DNA of 64,000 bases from assembly GCA_937872175.1 (NCBI GenBank), contig CALMPI010000020.1, forward strand, positions 1 through 64,000, given 5' to 3'. The notes under the pieces are model-generated. The model was not told the DNA's origin. It worked only from the letters and a program-made list of their open reading frames with translations, and made no database searches. The translations under genes and the position numbers were made by a program. The stretch comes from an uncultured Flavobacteriales bacterium (GTDB lineage Bacteria; Bacteroidota; Bacteroidia; Flavobacteriales_F; PHOS-HE28). Positions 24,160 to 33,215 of this stretch are shown in pieces (position 1 is the stretch's first letter; each line of letters begins with the position of its first letter).

Positions 24160-24540
24160 ATGAAACGATCGATCCACCTCGACGAGAAGCTGGAAGGTTC
24201 CAGCCCCTTCACGGCCGCCGTGGAGGCCAACGGTTTTGTCTTCATCAGCGGGCAGATCGCCTCGGTGAAGGGCACCCGCACGGTCATCACGGACAACATC
24301 ACCAAGGAGGCCGAACAGGTGATGGCGAACATCGGCTCGATCCTCGAGGCGGCCGGGCTCACCTACGACGACCTGGTGAAGTGCACCATCTACCTCACCA
24401 GCCTGCAGTACTACACGGCGGTGAGCGCGGTGTACCAGGCCTGCTTCAAAGGCGAGCCCCCGGCGCGCGAGACCGTGGGTGTGAAGGAGCTGCCCCGCGG
24501 CGCCAACGTGGAGATCAGCGGCATCGCGGTGAAGCGCTGA
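24160..24540 (+). CDS. RidA family enamine/imine deaminase
   Basis: The 126-residue protein has the YjgF/RidA core: NGFVFISGQIA, a central TKEAEQVMANIGSILEAAGL.YDDLVKCTIYLTSL, and the active-site segment PPARETVGVKELPRGANVEI containing the conserved Arg. RidA hydrolyses reactive enamines/imines released by PLP enzymes. The sequence matches full family length, which fixes the start at ATG 24160. Confidence 0.92.
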   Translation: MKRSIHLDEKLEGSSPFTAAVEANGFVFISGQIASVKGTRTVITDNITKEAEQVMANIGSILEAAGLTYDDLVKCTIYLTSLQYYTAVSAVYQACFKGEPPARETVGVKELPRGANVEISGIAVKR

Positions 24541-24609
24541 TCATGCGCCATCGCCGGACAGGGCGCGAGCGGACCACAGGACCGTTCTGACATCCCGACG
24601 CAGAGCGCC

Positions 24610-25236
24610 ATGGACCACGGTGAACAGGCCGCACGCATCTTCGACCGCCACGCCGCGCGCTACGCCGGGACGTACGCCGACATCAGCCGGTATGCGCCTT
24701 CGCTCCAGGCCTTTCTGGACCTGCTGCCGCAAGGGGCCGGGGTGCTGGAACTGGCCTGCGGACCCGGCAACGTCACCCGGTACCTGTTGCAGCGCCGGCC
24801 CGACCTGAAGGTGCTGTCCACCGACCTGGCCCCGGCGATGCTGGACATCGCCCGCGCGGTGAACCCCGGTGCCACCTTCGAGCGGTTGGACCAACGGGCG
24901 GTGAAGACACTTCGCCGGCGGTTCCATGGGATCGCGTGCGCCTTCGGCCTGCCCTACCTGAGCGCGGAAGAGGCCGCGGCCTTGATCGTGGATGCCTCCG
25001 CCATGCTGCATCCCGGCGGCGCCCTCTACTTCAGCACCATGGAGGAGGTCCCCGCCCGCACTGCGTGGGAAGGTCCGTCGGAGGATGAGCGCATCCTGAT
25101 GCACTACCATGCCGGGGCGGTGCTGAAGAACGCGTTCCGTAAGGCCGGGCTGAGCCTCCGCCACGAGAGCCGCAGCCGCTACGTGGATGCCCACGGGAAG
25201 GCGGTCACCGACCTGATGCTGCTGGCGCAGGGCTGA
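24610..25236 (+). CDS. Class I SAM-dependent methyltransferase
   Basis: The 208-residue protein contains motif I VLELACGPGNVTRYLL (about 45-60), an acidic motif II LKVLSTDLAPAML and a later hydrophobic post-II segment IACAFGLPYLS. An N-terminal DRHAARYAGTYADISRY helix is common in small-molecule methyltransferases of this fold. Substrate unknown. Confidence 0.85.
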   Translation: MDHGEQAARIFDRHAARYAGTYADISRYAPSLQAFLDLLPQGAGVLELACGPGNVTRYLLQRRPDLKVLSTDLAPAMLDIARAVNPGATFERLDQRAVKTLRRRFHGIACAFGLPYLSAEEAAALIVDASAMLHPGGALYFSTMEEVPARTAWEGPSEDERILMHYHAGAVLKNAFRKAGLSLRHESRSRYVDAHGKAVTDLMLLAQG

Positions 25237-25250
25237 CGGTCGCGCCCGCG

Positions 25251-25258
25251 CATCTTTG
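25251..25258 (+). promoter_or_regulatory. -7 promoter box (CATCTTTG) for the luciferase-like gene
   Basis: CATCTTTG matches the TAnnTTTG element in its last four bases, 6 bases before the ATG at 25265. Confidence 0.35.
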
Positions 25259-25264
25259 TCCCGC

Positions 25265-26299
25265 ATGGAGTTCGGCCTCTACACCTTCGTCGATCACACG
25301 CCCGATCCGGTGACGGGCGAGCGCATCAGCGCGCAGGAGCGGCACAGCCAACTGCTCGAGGAGGCCGAGCTGGCGGACCGCCTGGGGCTGGACGTGTTCG
25401 CCATCGGGGAGCACCACCGCGAGGACTTCATCGCCAGTGCCCCCGCCGTGCTGCTCGCCGCCATCGCCGCGCGCACCACCCGCATCCGGCTGGGCAGCGC
25501 CGTCACCGTGCTCAGCAGCGAGGACCCCGTGCGGGTGTACCAGCAGTACGCCACGCTCGACCTGCTGAGCGGCGGACGGGCGGAGGTCATGGCCGGCCGC
25601 GGCTCCTTCACGGAGTCCTTCCCGCTCTTCGGGTACGACCTGGCGGACTACGACACGCTCTTCAGCGAGAAGCTGGCCATGCTGTTGGAGGTACGCAAGA
25701 GCGAGCGGCTCTCGTGGAAGGGACGGCACACACCGACCATCGCGGACCGGGGTGTGTACCCGCGCGCCGTGCAGGATCCCCTGCCCGTGTGGGTGGCCGT
25801 GGGCGGAACGCCGGAGAGCGCCGTGCGGGCGGCGGTGCTGGGCCTGCCCATGACGCTGGCCATCATCGGCGGCGACCCGGCGCGGTTCAAGCCCTTCACC
25901 GACCTGTACCGCAAGGCCTGGCAGCAGGCCGGGCACCCGATGGACCGCTTCCAGCTGGGCATCGGCTCGCATGGCTTCATCGCGGACAGCTTCGAGGAGG
26001 CCGCCGAGCTCACCTGGCCGCGCTACGCCATGCAGATGGGCCGCATCGGTCGCGAGCGGGGCTGGGGCCCGGTGGGCCGTCCGCAGTTCGACTTCGAGGT
26101 GTCGCCGCAGGGGGCGATGCTGCTCGGCGACCCGGAGACCGTGGCGCGCAAGATCGTCCGCGAACATGCGCTCTTCGGCTTCACCCGGTTCAGCCTGCAG
26201 TTCAGCGTGGGCAGCATGCCGCACCACAAGCTGCTTCGCGCGATCGAGCTTTACGCCACCGAGGTGGTGCCGCGGGTGAAGGCGGCGGTGGGGGCGTGA
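25265..26299 (+). CDS. LLM-class flavin-dependent oxidoreductase
   Basis: The 344-residue protein has the luciferase-like TIM barrel: MEFGLYTFVDHTPDP.TGE, LGLDVFAIGEHHREDFIASAPAV (EHH motif), TTRIRLGSAVTVLSSEDPVRVYQQYA, and GGRAEVMAGRGSF. Enzymes of this class use FMNH2 or F420-type cofactors for monooxygenation or reduction; the substrate here is not deducible. I use ATG 25265 rather than the TTG nine bases upstream. Confidence 0.9.
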   Translation: MEFGLYTFVDHTPDPVTGERISAQERHSQLLEEAELADRLGLDVFAIGEHHREDFIASAPAVLLAAIAARTTRIRLGSAVTVLSSEDPVRVYQQYATLDLLSGGRAEVMAGRGSFTESFPLFGYDLADYDTLFSEKLAMLLEVRKSERLSWKGRHTPTIADRGVYPRAVQDPLPVWVAVGGTPESAVRAAVLGLPMTLAIIGGDPARFKPFTDLYRKAWQQAGHPMDRFQLGIGSHGFIADSFEEAAELTWPRYAMQMGRIGRERGWGPVGRPQFDFEVSPQGAMLLGDPETVARKIVREHALFGFTRFSLQFSVGSMPHHKLLRAIELYATEVVPRVKAAVGA

Positions 26300-26361
26300 C
26301 CCTGGGCGCGCCCGTCACGGACCCGTGCGGGATGCGCACCTTTAGGCACTGGCCCACAGCA

Positions 26362-27987
26362 ATGCCCATGCACCGGACCATATCCCGAAGGGCCCTTCCG
26401 GTGCTGGTGGTGCTCGCTTCGCTCGCCGGGGGCTACGCACTGCGCCATACCCTGGCGCGCAAAGCGCTGTTGGCGGTGGCCGCCCAGGCCGGTGGTGAAC
26501 GCTATGCCGTGGCGCTCGGAACGGTGGACCTCGACCCCTTCAGGGGGCGCATCCGGATCGCCGATCTCCGCATCGCGCCGCGTGCGGCGGCCCATGCGGA
26601 CGGGTCGCCGACGCTCACGGTGCAGGCACGAACGATCGAGCTGTCCAAGGTGGACCTCTTCGCCCTGCTGTGGGACAAGCACCTGATGGTGGGGCACATG
26701 CACATCGATGCACCCGAGGTGACGCATGTCTACGAGACGAGGGCCGGGGACCGCACGGCACAGGCCCGGGATGCCGACACCTTGCAGTTGCCCATGGGCG
26801 TGGAGTTCCTCCATGTGGACACGCTGCGGATCGACCACGCACGAGGGAGCACGCACGATCGGAGCGGGGTGAACCCGCATGCCTCGGTGGCGGACCTGGA
26901 CATCCTGCTCACCGGCCTTCTCATGGTGCAGCGCGCCGGGGACCGCCCGTGGGTGCGCCTGGTCTCGGGCGATCTCTCACTCCGCGGGGCGGATGCGCGG
27001 GTGGATCCGTTCTACACCGCGCACATCGACTCGCTCCATGTCCGTGTACCGGAGAACACCGCGCGGGTCCTGGGATTCCGCTTCACCCCTGACGTGGGCC
27101 CGGACCACTACCGCTCCGCGAAGGAGGCACCGATGGAGCTCTATACGGTGCATGCGGACAGCATCCTGATGGACAGGTTCGACCTCACCGCGCGGTTGGA
27201 GAGCGGGGCCCTGCTGGCGGAGGTCTTCACCATCGCCGGGTTGCAGGTGGACATTCATCGGGACAAGTCGGTACCCTACACGGATGAGCGGCCAAGGGCT
27301 CCGCTGCCGGCCGAGCGGGTGCGCCGGTGGCGCGTACCCGTGGCCTTGGAACAGGTGCACATCCGGCACGGTCGCATCACCTACCATGAGCGGCTTGCGC
27401 GCGGCGAACCGTTCGGCTCGGTGACCCTCACCCAGGTGGACGCTGCGATGTCCGGGCTGACGAACATGCGACCGGACAGCAGCACCGAGCTGCACCTCAC
27501 CGGCCACCTTCGGCTCTGGGACAAGGCACCGGCGCACGTGGACATCCACCAGTCGCATTCGCGGCGGGGAGCGCGGATCGAGGGGCGGGTCCACCTGAAG
27601 AACCTCCAAGCGCGGGAGCTGAACCACATCACCGATGAACTGGTGCGGATACGGGCCACGGAAGGATCGATCCATTCGGTGGACCTGCACATGCAGGGCG
27701 ACGACCGGTCAGCGCAGGGCACGGTGCACATGCACTACGAGGGCCTGAAGCTGAAGGTGGAACCGGCCCGGCCGCACGCCGGACTGCTCTCCCTGCTCGC
27801 CAACGCGGTCATCCACAGCTCCAATGTCCCTGGCGACAGGCGCTACCGCGTTGGGCGGTCGTTCGTGGACCGCAAGCAGGAGACCTCCGTGTTCAACTAC
27901 CTCTGGCTCAGCCTTCGGGAAGGCATGCTGGACGTCCTGCTGCCGGACCCGGTGCTCGAACGGCTCCACACGCACCAAGCCCGCTAA
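26362..27987 (+). CDS. AsmA/DUF748-like envelope protein
   Basis: The 541-residue protein has one N-terminal membrane helix (SRRALPVLVVLASLAGGYAL) and a long beta-rich body with repeated VDLDPFRGRIRIADLRI- and VHADSILMDRFDLTA-like strands, then a C-terminal RRYRVGRSFVDRKQETSVFNYLW block. This is typical of the AsmA-like proteins of Bacteroidota that bridge the periplasm and are linked with lipid transport or outer-membrane maintenance. In-frame ATG 26332 is a possible alternative start. Confidence 0.75.
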   Translation: MPMHRTISRRALPVLVVLASLAGGYALRHTLARKALLAVAAQAGGERYAVALGTVDLDPFRGRIRIADLRIAPRAAAHADGSPTLTVQARTIELSKVDLFALLWDKHLMVGHMHIDAPEVTHVYETRAGDRTAQARDADTLQLPMGVEFLHVDTLRIDHARGSTHDRSGVNPHASVADLDILLTGLLMVQRAGDRPWVRLVSGDLSLRGADARVDPFYTAHIDSLHVRVPENTARVLGFRFTPDVGPDHYRSAKEAPMELYTVHADSILMDRFDLTARLESGALLAEVFTIAGLQVDIHRDKSVPYTDERPRAPLPAERVRRWRVPVALEQVHIRHGRITYHERLARGEPFGSVTLTQVDAAMSGLTNMRPDSSTELHLTGHLRLWDKAPAHVDIHQSHSRRGARIEGRVHLKNLQARELNHITDELVRIRATEGSIHSVDLHMQGDDRSAQGTVHMHYEGLKLKVEPARPHAGLLSLLANAVIHSSNVPGDRRYRVGRSFVDRKQETSVFNYLWLSLREGMLDVLLPDPVLERLHTHQAR

Positions 27988-28021
27988 GGGACGCGGGGAG
28001 GCCCCACGCTCCGTGGTCGCT

Positions 28022-28047
28022 CGTCCGGTCGATGGAAGCGCCGGACG
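28022..28047. terminator. Hairpin between convergent genes
   Basis: A 7-base perfect stem CGTCCGG/CCGGACG (28022-28028 and 28041-28047) lies between the stops of the AsmA-like gene and the converging T9SS gene. No U-tract; plausible bidirectional terminator. Confidence 0.3.
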
Positions 28048-28050
28048 CGC

Positions 28051-29364
28051 TCAGTTCCGCAGGAAGGTCCTCCGCCGCACGGCCCCGGCCTGGCGCACCT
28101 CGGCCACGTAGGCACCAACCCCCAACCCGTCCAGGGGAACGATCGCCCGATCGCTGGTGGTGACCCTGCGGACCACCCGGCCTTGGGCGTCCAGCACGCG
28201 CACCTCGGCCGCACCACCCACTTCGATGGTCACCGCATCGTGCGCCGGGTTCGGGAAGAGGGTGAACCCCGTCACGTCCACCTCCTCCACCGCCGTGATC
28301 ACCCCATTGCTGCGCAGGGGACGGATCTGCCCCATGGCGTATCCGTGGGCGACGTCGAAGAAGCGCACATCGTACAACCGACGAGCCGAGTTCAGCCCGG
28401 CCGTGCTGTAGTTCAGGTCCCAGGTGGCGCCACCATCATCGCTGAACAGGATGTAGCCTGCGGTGCCATCGGTGCGGTAGCCGGTGATGAACCCCACCCC
28501 GTCGGACCTGAACGTAGCGCCGGTGAGCAGTTCGCCGGTCGTGTGGTTGTTCACCGCCGGAGACCAGGTGCTCCCTCCATCCTGAGTGCGCAGGATCACC
28601 CCGTCGTTGCGGGTGGCCACGCCGTTCATCGTCGAACTGAAGGCCACGCCGCTGAAGCCGGCGGTGGCATCGGCATGCACCTGAGCCCAGCTGAGGCCTC
28701 CATCGGTGGTGCGGTAGATGGCCCCGCTGTCGGGCAGCAGCACGCCGTTGTTCACCAGCCTGCGATAGCCGCCGGTGGCGGCGAACCCGAGCAGGTCGTT
28801 CACGAAGTGGAGGCGCGACACGGGTTGGCCCGGCAGCACCGCGATGTTGGACCAGGTCGATCCGCTGTCGGTGCTCATGTCGATGATGCCATTGCCCAAG
28901 GCATCGCCGCCAGCGGCGAAGGCCACCAGGTCATCGCGCATCCTGATCGCGCGGTAATAGCGGCCGACCCCGGTGCGCACACTGTCGAACCCGAGCGGAT
29001 AGGCCGGGAACGAAGAGGACCGCACCACGATGCTGCGGTTGTAGAGCTCGTGCCCCGCGGCCATGTACAGCGGCCTTCCTCCGGTGACCTTCACGTCGAT
29101 GTCCTCCAGATTGGTGGACGGCTCGTACCAGAGGTAGAAGCCACCGGATTGGGCCCCGTTGATGGTGAGGATGAGGCCTCCTTCGGTCGCGGAAGGGCTC
29201 GGTCCGGGATTGTTGGCCCCGTACACGAACAGCCCGCTGTCCACGGTATGGAAGGCACAGGCCTGGAAGTGGATCGATGACGAGAACATGCCGGACGGCA
29301 CCCACTGGGCGCTGAGCATGAGCGGGAAGGCGGCCAGGAGGAGGACGAAAAGGGTGTTCCGCAT
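28051..29364 (-). CDS. T9SS-secreted beta-propeller protein (BNR/Ycf48-like)
   Basis: The 437-residue protein starts with a signal peptide (MRNTLFVLLLAAFPLMLSAQ). Repeated Asp-box-like segments such as STDSGSTWSNI, TTDGGLSWAQV, TQDGGSTWSPA and SDDGGATWDLN form a sialidase/Ycf48-type propeller. A C-terminal type IX sorting domain (FTLFPNPAHDAVTIEV … GAYVAEVRQ) ends the chain. Expected to be a surface or secreted protein. Confidence 0.85.
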   Translation of the reverse strand: MRNTLFVLLLAAFPLMLSAQWVPSGMFSSSIHFQACAFHTVDSGLFVYGANNPGPSPSATEGGLILTINGAQSGGFYLWYEPSTNLEDIDVKVTGGRPLYMAAGHELYNRSIVVRSSSFPAYPLGFDSVRTGVGRYYRAIRMRDDLVAFAAGGDALGNGIIDMSTDSGSTWSNIAVLPGQPVSRLHFVNDLLGFAATGGYRRLVNNGVLLPDSGAIYRTTDGGLSWAQVHADATAGFSGVAFSSTMNGVATRNDGVILRTQDGGSTWSPAVNNHTTGELLTGATFRSDGVGFITGYRTDGTAGYILFSDDGGATWDLNYSTAGLNSARRLYDVRFFDVAHGYAMGQIRPLRSNGVITAVEEVDVTGFTLFPNPAHDAVTIEVGGAAEVRVLDAQGRVVRRVTTSDRAIVPLDGLGVGAYVAEVRQAGAVRRRTFLRN

Positions 29365-29475
29365 GGATGAGCGTATGGTCGTGGATGGACAGCGGGCAAC
29401 GAAGGAACGCTGCCTGGGCCGGTGTTGAACAGTCGTCCGCTCGCGCTGGTTCGCGGGATCGGCGAACTTGCGACC

Positions 29476-29814
29476 ATGGACGCCGCCACGGCCCGCGACC
29501 GGTTGCTCGCCCTGCCCGGGGTCACCGAGCACGACCACTTCGGGCGGCCCGCCTACCGCGCCACCACGGCGAAGGGGAAGCCCTCCCCCATCTTCCTCAC
29601 CCTCTGGCTGAACGACCACCGTGCCGTGCTGATGCTCGATGCGGATCAGCAGGCCGAGCTCCACGCGCGGCACCCCCGCGTCTTCTTCCCGGTGCCGAAC
29701 AAATGGGGCGCCAGGGGCGCCACCTTCATGGAGCTGGCCGAGGCCGACGAACGCCTCTTCACCCTCGGCGTGCAGGAGGCGCTGGCCAAGGCCGAGGGCG
29801 ATCGCCGACCTTAG
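29476..29814 (+). CDS. MmcQ/YjbR family protein
   Basis: The 112-residue protein has the MmcQ/YjbR (CyaY-like fold) pattern: ALPGVTEHDHFGRPAYRA, SPIFLTLWLND.RAVLMLD and KWGARGATFMELAEADE. The family is a DNA-binding-like fold of unknown role. The next gene starts 4 bases after its stop. Confidence 0.8.
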   Translation: MDAATARDRLLALPGVTEHDHFGRPAYRATTAKGKPSPIFLTLWLNDHRAVLMLDADQQAELHARHPRVFFPVPNKWGARGATFMELAEADERLFTLGVQEALAKAEGDRRP

Positions 29815-29818
29815 CGGA

Positions 29819-31243
29819 ATGCGGCGGTTCCCACGACGAACGGCACTTGCGCTCACCGCGCTGCTCACGGGCACCCTCCTCCGGGCCCAACCCTACACCC
29901 AGGCGGTGTGGGCGGTGGACACGGTGCGCGGCATCACCTACGGCTGGGACACCACCTACCTGGGCGGCATCGACACCCTGAAGCTCGACCTCTTCCGTCC
30001 GGTGGGCGATGGCAACGCGTCACGGCCGCTGCTGGTCGCCGTGCATGGCGGGGCCTGGGCCGCGGGCACCCGGCAGGACCTGTGGCCCATCTGCCAGGCC
30101 GCCGCGCAGCGCGGGTACGTGGCCGCCACCATCAGCTACCGCCTGCGCCACCATGTGCCGCAGAACGTGTCCATCTCCCTGGGGGTGGATCCGTGCGTGT
30201 ACCTGCCGGACAGTGCGGAATTGCTGCGGGCGCTCTACCGCGCCCAACAGGACCTCAAGGGCGCCATCCGCTTCCTGAAGGGACGCAGTGCACAGGACAG
30301 CACCAACACCTGCAACGTCTTTCTCTTCGGGGAGAGCGCGGGGGCGATCACGAGCCTCACGGCCGCCTTCCTCGACGAGGCGGGAGAACGTCCTGCGGCC
30401 TGCGGGGCGCTCCCCGCGGTGCCCGACCCGAACCTGCTGCTGGGAGGTTGCCACGTCGGCGGCCTGCCCCTCACGGCCGCCCAGCGCAGCCGGCCCGACC
30501 TGGGGCCTGTGGAGGGCGACCTCGTGCAGAACGGCACTGACGCGCGTGTGGCCGGCATCGCGGCGATGTACGGCGCGCTGCCCGCCATGGCCCTCGCGGA
30601 GGACTGGATGCAGGGACCCGATACGCCGGCCGTGTTCCTCTACCACCAACCGTGCGACGCCATCGTGCCGAACGGCACCGCACCCCTCCTGCGCGACCTC
30701 TCCGCCTATTGCGCGGGCGGCACCTGGTGGAGCACGCACTACCCGTGGAGCTCGGGCAGCGCGGTGCTGGCGCCGCTGCTGGGATCGAAGCTGCTGGCCA
30801 ACATCCAGGATGCGGCCGTGTGCAACGCGGTGCTCGGGCAGTTCCCCTTCTCCTTCAACTGCGTCAACGTGGCGCAGAACGGCTCGTTCCACTACGTGAA
30901 CCAGGCCGCCGCCGTGGTCGACAGTGTCTTCAGGGCCTTCAGCCCGGTGATCGTGGCGAACGAAGCGCTGCCATGCGGAACCACCGCCATCGCCGAGAGC
31001 CATCCCTCCGGGCGTGCGTTGCTGTTCCCGAATCCGGCGGTGGATGAACTGACCGCGATCCTTCCCGAAGGGATCCGCACTGCGCAGGCCCGGCTGTGCG
31101 ATGCGACAGGCCGGGTGCTTCGGTCCGTGCGCATGGAGGGCGGCCGGAACATGATCGATGTGACCGGTCTTGGCAACGGTGCGTACATCCTGCTGTTCGA
31201 GGATGCGCCCCTGCCGACGGAACGGGTGATCGTGGCGCGATAG
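29819..31243 (+). CDS. Secreted carboxylesterase-like alpha/beta hydrolase with T9SS domain
   Basis: The 474-residue protein has a signal peptide (MRRFPRRTALALTALL…LRAQ), an oxyanion HGGAWAAGTRQD motif (about residue 77), a nucleophile elbow FGESAGAITS with catalytic Ser, and a late His in GSFHYVNQAA. These fit carboxylesterases/BD-FAE-like hydrolases. The chain ends with a type IX sorting domain (LLFPNPAVDELTAILP … GNGAYILLFED), so the enzyme should be exported to the surface. Substrate unknown. Confidence 0.87.
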   Translation: MRRFPRRTALALTALLTGTLLRAQPYTQAVWAVDTVRGITYGWDTTYLGGIDTLKLDLFRPVGDGNASRPLLVAVHGGAWAAGTRQDLWPICQAAAQRGYVAATISYRLRHHVPQNVSISLGVDPCVYLPDSAELLRALYRAQQDLKGAIRFLKGRSAQDSTNTCNVFLFGESAGAITSLTAAFLDEAGERPAACGALPAVPDPNLLLGGCHVGGLPLTAAQRSRPDLGPVEGDLVQNGTDARVAGIAAMYGALPAMALAEDWMQGPDTPAVFLYHQPCDAIVPNGTAPLLRDLSAYCAGGTWWSTHYPWSSGSAVLAPLLGSKLLANIQDAAVCNAVLGQFPFSFNCVNVAQNGSFHYVNQAAAVVDSVFRAFSPVIVANEALPCGTTAIAESHPSGRALLFPNPAVDELTAILPEGIRTAQARLCDATGRVLRSVRMEGGRNMIDVTGLGNGAYILLFEDAPLPTERVIVAR

Positions 31244-31335
31244 GATGCACACCGTTCGTCCCGGTGACGGATCGTGTGTCACCTTCAGGCAGCATGGTGC
31301 GTCCCATGACCGTCCAACCGACACGCCATCGGACC

Positions 31336-32376
31336 ATGCGCACGATCCCGACGCTCGCCCTCTTCTTCAGCCTTGGCCTTCTGCAGGCCCAGTGCCCGTT
31401 CGACCCCACGATCCAACCGGATCCGGTGATCCTGTGCCCCGGTGCGGCGGAGATCCTCACCACCCAGGTGTACGACAGCTACCAGTGGTACAAGGATGGC
31501 CAGCCGATCGCCGGCGCGATCCAGCAGACCCTGGCGGTGAGCTCGGCCAATGACGCCGGCTCCAGCTTCACGGTGGAATGTACCCTGAACGGCTGCACGG
31601 AGCTGTCCCCACCCGTGCTCGTGGACGGTTGGGTCTTCCTGCTGCCCTTCGTGATGCACGAGGGGGATACCGAATACGGCATGGGGCCGAACGGCGAGCT
31701 GCTGTTCTGCGCGGGCGATACGTTGCTGCTGACGCTGATGCCGCCCTACGACACCAACATCCAATGGACCAACGGAGGCGTTCCGATCCCCGGCGCGAAC
31801 GGTCCCACGCTCACCGTCACGGAGAACGGAGCGTACACGGTGAGCGGAGCGCCGTCCATCTGCCCGAACTTCATCCAGCAGCTGGGCGTCAGCATCGTGG
31901 CGGAGTTCACCGCGCCCGCCCAGCCGGTGATCACGCTGAACGGTGCCGACCTGTGCGCCAGCCCGGCGGGCAACAGCTACGAGTGGTTCCTCGACGGCCA
32001 GCCCATCGCGGGCAGCACGCCGTGCATCCTGGCCGGCATTCCAGGCGCCTACACGGTGTTCGTGGACTACGGTCTGCCCTGCCAGGTGTTGTCCGAACCC
32101 TTCGGGATCACCACGGGGGTGGGCGAACGGACGGGCCGGACGGAGGTGGTGGTCTCCCCGAACCCGGCCACCAACACGGTGCGCTTCCACTGGCCCGGTA
32201 CGCGGCCCGGTACCTGGACCGTGATCGATGGCTCGGGACGGGCTGTGGTGTGGGGCGAAGTGAGCACGCAGCGCACACAGGACATCGACGTGAGCCGATG
32301 GCCGGCGGGCAGCTATACCGTGAGGACGGTGGATGCCCGGCACGTGGACGAACGGAGGTTCGTGGTACAGCGTTAG
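31336..32376 (+). CDS. T9SS-secreted protein with Ig-like/PKD-type domains
   Basis: The 346-residue protein begins MRTIPTLALFFSLGLLQAQ, a signal peptide. Two or three Ig-like units carry the recurring motif YQWYKDGQPIAGA / IQWTNGGVPIPGAN / YEWFLDGQPIAGS, each followed by a T.TV.ENG.Y strand. The C-terminus (VVVSPNPATNTVRFHWP … GSYTVRTVD) is a type IX sorting domain. Likely adhesive or structural at the surface. Confidence 0.82.
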   Translation: MRTIPTLALFFSLGLLQAQCPFDPTIQPDPVILCPGAAEILTTQVYDSYQWYKDGQPIAGAIQQTLAVSSANDAGSSFTVECTLNGCTELSPPVLVDGWVFLLPFVMHEGDTEYGMGPNGELLFCAGDTLLLTLMPPYDTNIQWTNGGVPIPGANGPTLTVTENGAYTVSGAPSICPNFIQQLGVSIVAEFTAPAQPVITLNGADLCASPAGNSYEWFLDGQPIAGSTPCILAGIPGAYTVFVDYGLPCQVLSEPFGITTGVGERTGRTEVVVSPNPATNTVRFHWPGTRPGTWTVIDGSGRAVVWGEVSTQRTQDIDVSRWPAGSYTVRTVDARHVDERRFVVQR

Positions 32377-32395
32377 GGGTACCGCTGGGAACGAG

Positions 32396-32419
32396 CAGGG
32401 CCGCCCTCGGGCGGCCCTG
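32396..32419. terminator. Bidirectional terminator hairpin
   Basis: A perfect palindrome with 11-base arms (CAGGGCCGCCC / GGGCGGCCCTG) lies between convergent genes, 20 bases after the T9SS gene and 22 bases after the MbnP-like gene. Confidence 0.6.
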
Positions 32420-32440
32420 TCGCATTTCCGTCATACCTGA

Positions 32441-33193
32441 TCATTCACCGATGATCGCGGCCGCCAGGTTCGCCATCGCGGTCTGGTTGTTGGGGCCACC
32501 GCCCATGGCGATGTCATTGGCCAGCAGGTCCAGGCCCATCAGCAGGGTGGTCACCTCGATGGTGGGGGCCAGGTTGGCCGTGCCACCAGCGGCCAGGTCG
32601 GCGTGGTAGTGGAAGTGGTCCTCGGTGAGCAGGGCGTCCGTGGCGCAGTGGTACACGAAGGCCTTGTCCTCCGGGTCGCCGAAGTCGCCATCGCCATTGC
32701 CGTCCACATGCCCTTCCATGTTCAGGAACTTGTAACCGGCGCTGGGGTTCCAGCTCCAGTGCATTTCCTGCAGATCGAGCGGGGACTCGGCCTGTGTGGG
32801 GTCGGCATGGTTGGTGAGGCTGTCGAGGCCCAGGGCGATGTGCACCTCGTGGATGTGGTTGGGCGCGATGCTGCCCAGGGTGAAGGTGTTGGTGGCCGCT
32901 GCGGCGTCCACCAGCAGCACCGTCTCGTGGAACTCGCCCACGGTGTTCATGGCATCGTCCGTGAGGTGGATGTCGCTCACATAGAACTTCAGCTTGTCGA
33001 ACTGGACGGCATGTCCGGCGCCGTCCTGCACGATGTCGCTGATGCTGAAGGGAGCGCCGTTCTTGGTGAAGGAGAAGGAGAGCTTCACGGTACCCGTGGT
33101 CGGGGTCGTGGGCGTAGGCTCGGGGTCGTCCTTCTTGCAGGCGGAGAAGCCCACGGCGAGGGCGGCCAGGAGGGCCAGGTTGTGCTTGTTCAT
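32441..33193 (-). CDS. MbnP-like metal-binding lipoprotein
   Basis: The 250-residue protein has a lipoprotein signal (MNKHNLALLAALAVGFSAC). The mature domain shows the MbnP-family pattern: VQFDKLKFYVSDIHLTDD, ETVLLVDAA and IHEVHIALGLDSLTN, followed by the MHWSWNPSAGYKFLNMEG block and a His-rich DHFHYHADL. MbnP-like proteins accompany copper-acquisition and methanobactin-type systems. It is the last gene of a three-gene minus-strand module with the two genes upstream. Confidence 0.85.
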   Translation of the reverse strand: MNKHNLALLAALAVGFSACKKDDPEPTPTTPTTGTVKLSFSFTKNGAPFSISDIVQDGAGHAVQFDKLKFYVSDIHLTDDAMNTVGEFHETVLLVDAAAATNTFTLGSIAPNHIHEVHIALGLDSLTNHADPTQAESPLDLQEMHWSWNPSAGYKFLNMEGHVDGNGDGDFGDPEDKAFVYHCATDALLTEDHFHYHADLAAGGTANLAPTIEVTTLLMGLDLLANDIAMGGGPNNQTAMANLAAAIIGE

Positions 33194-33215
33194 GGTCGTG
33201 TTGTTGGGTTGTTGT

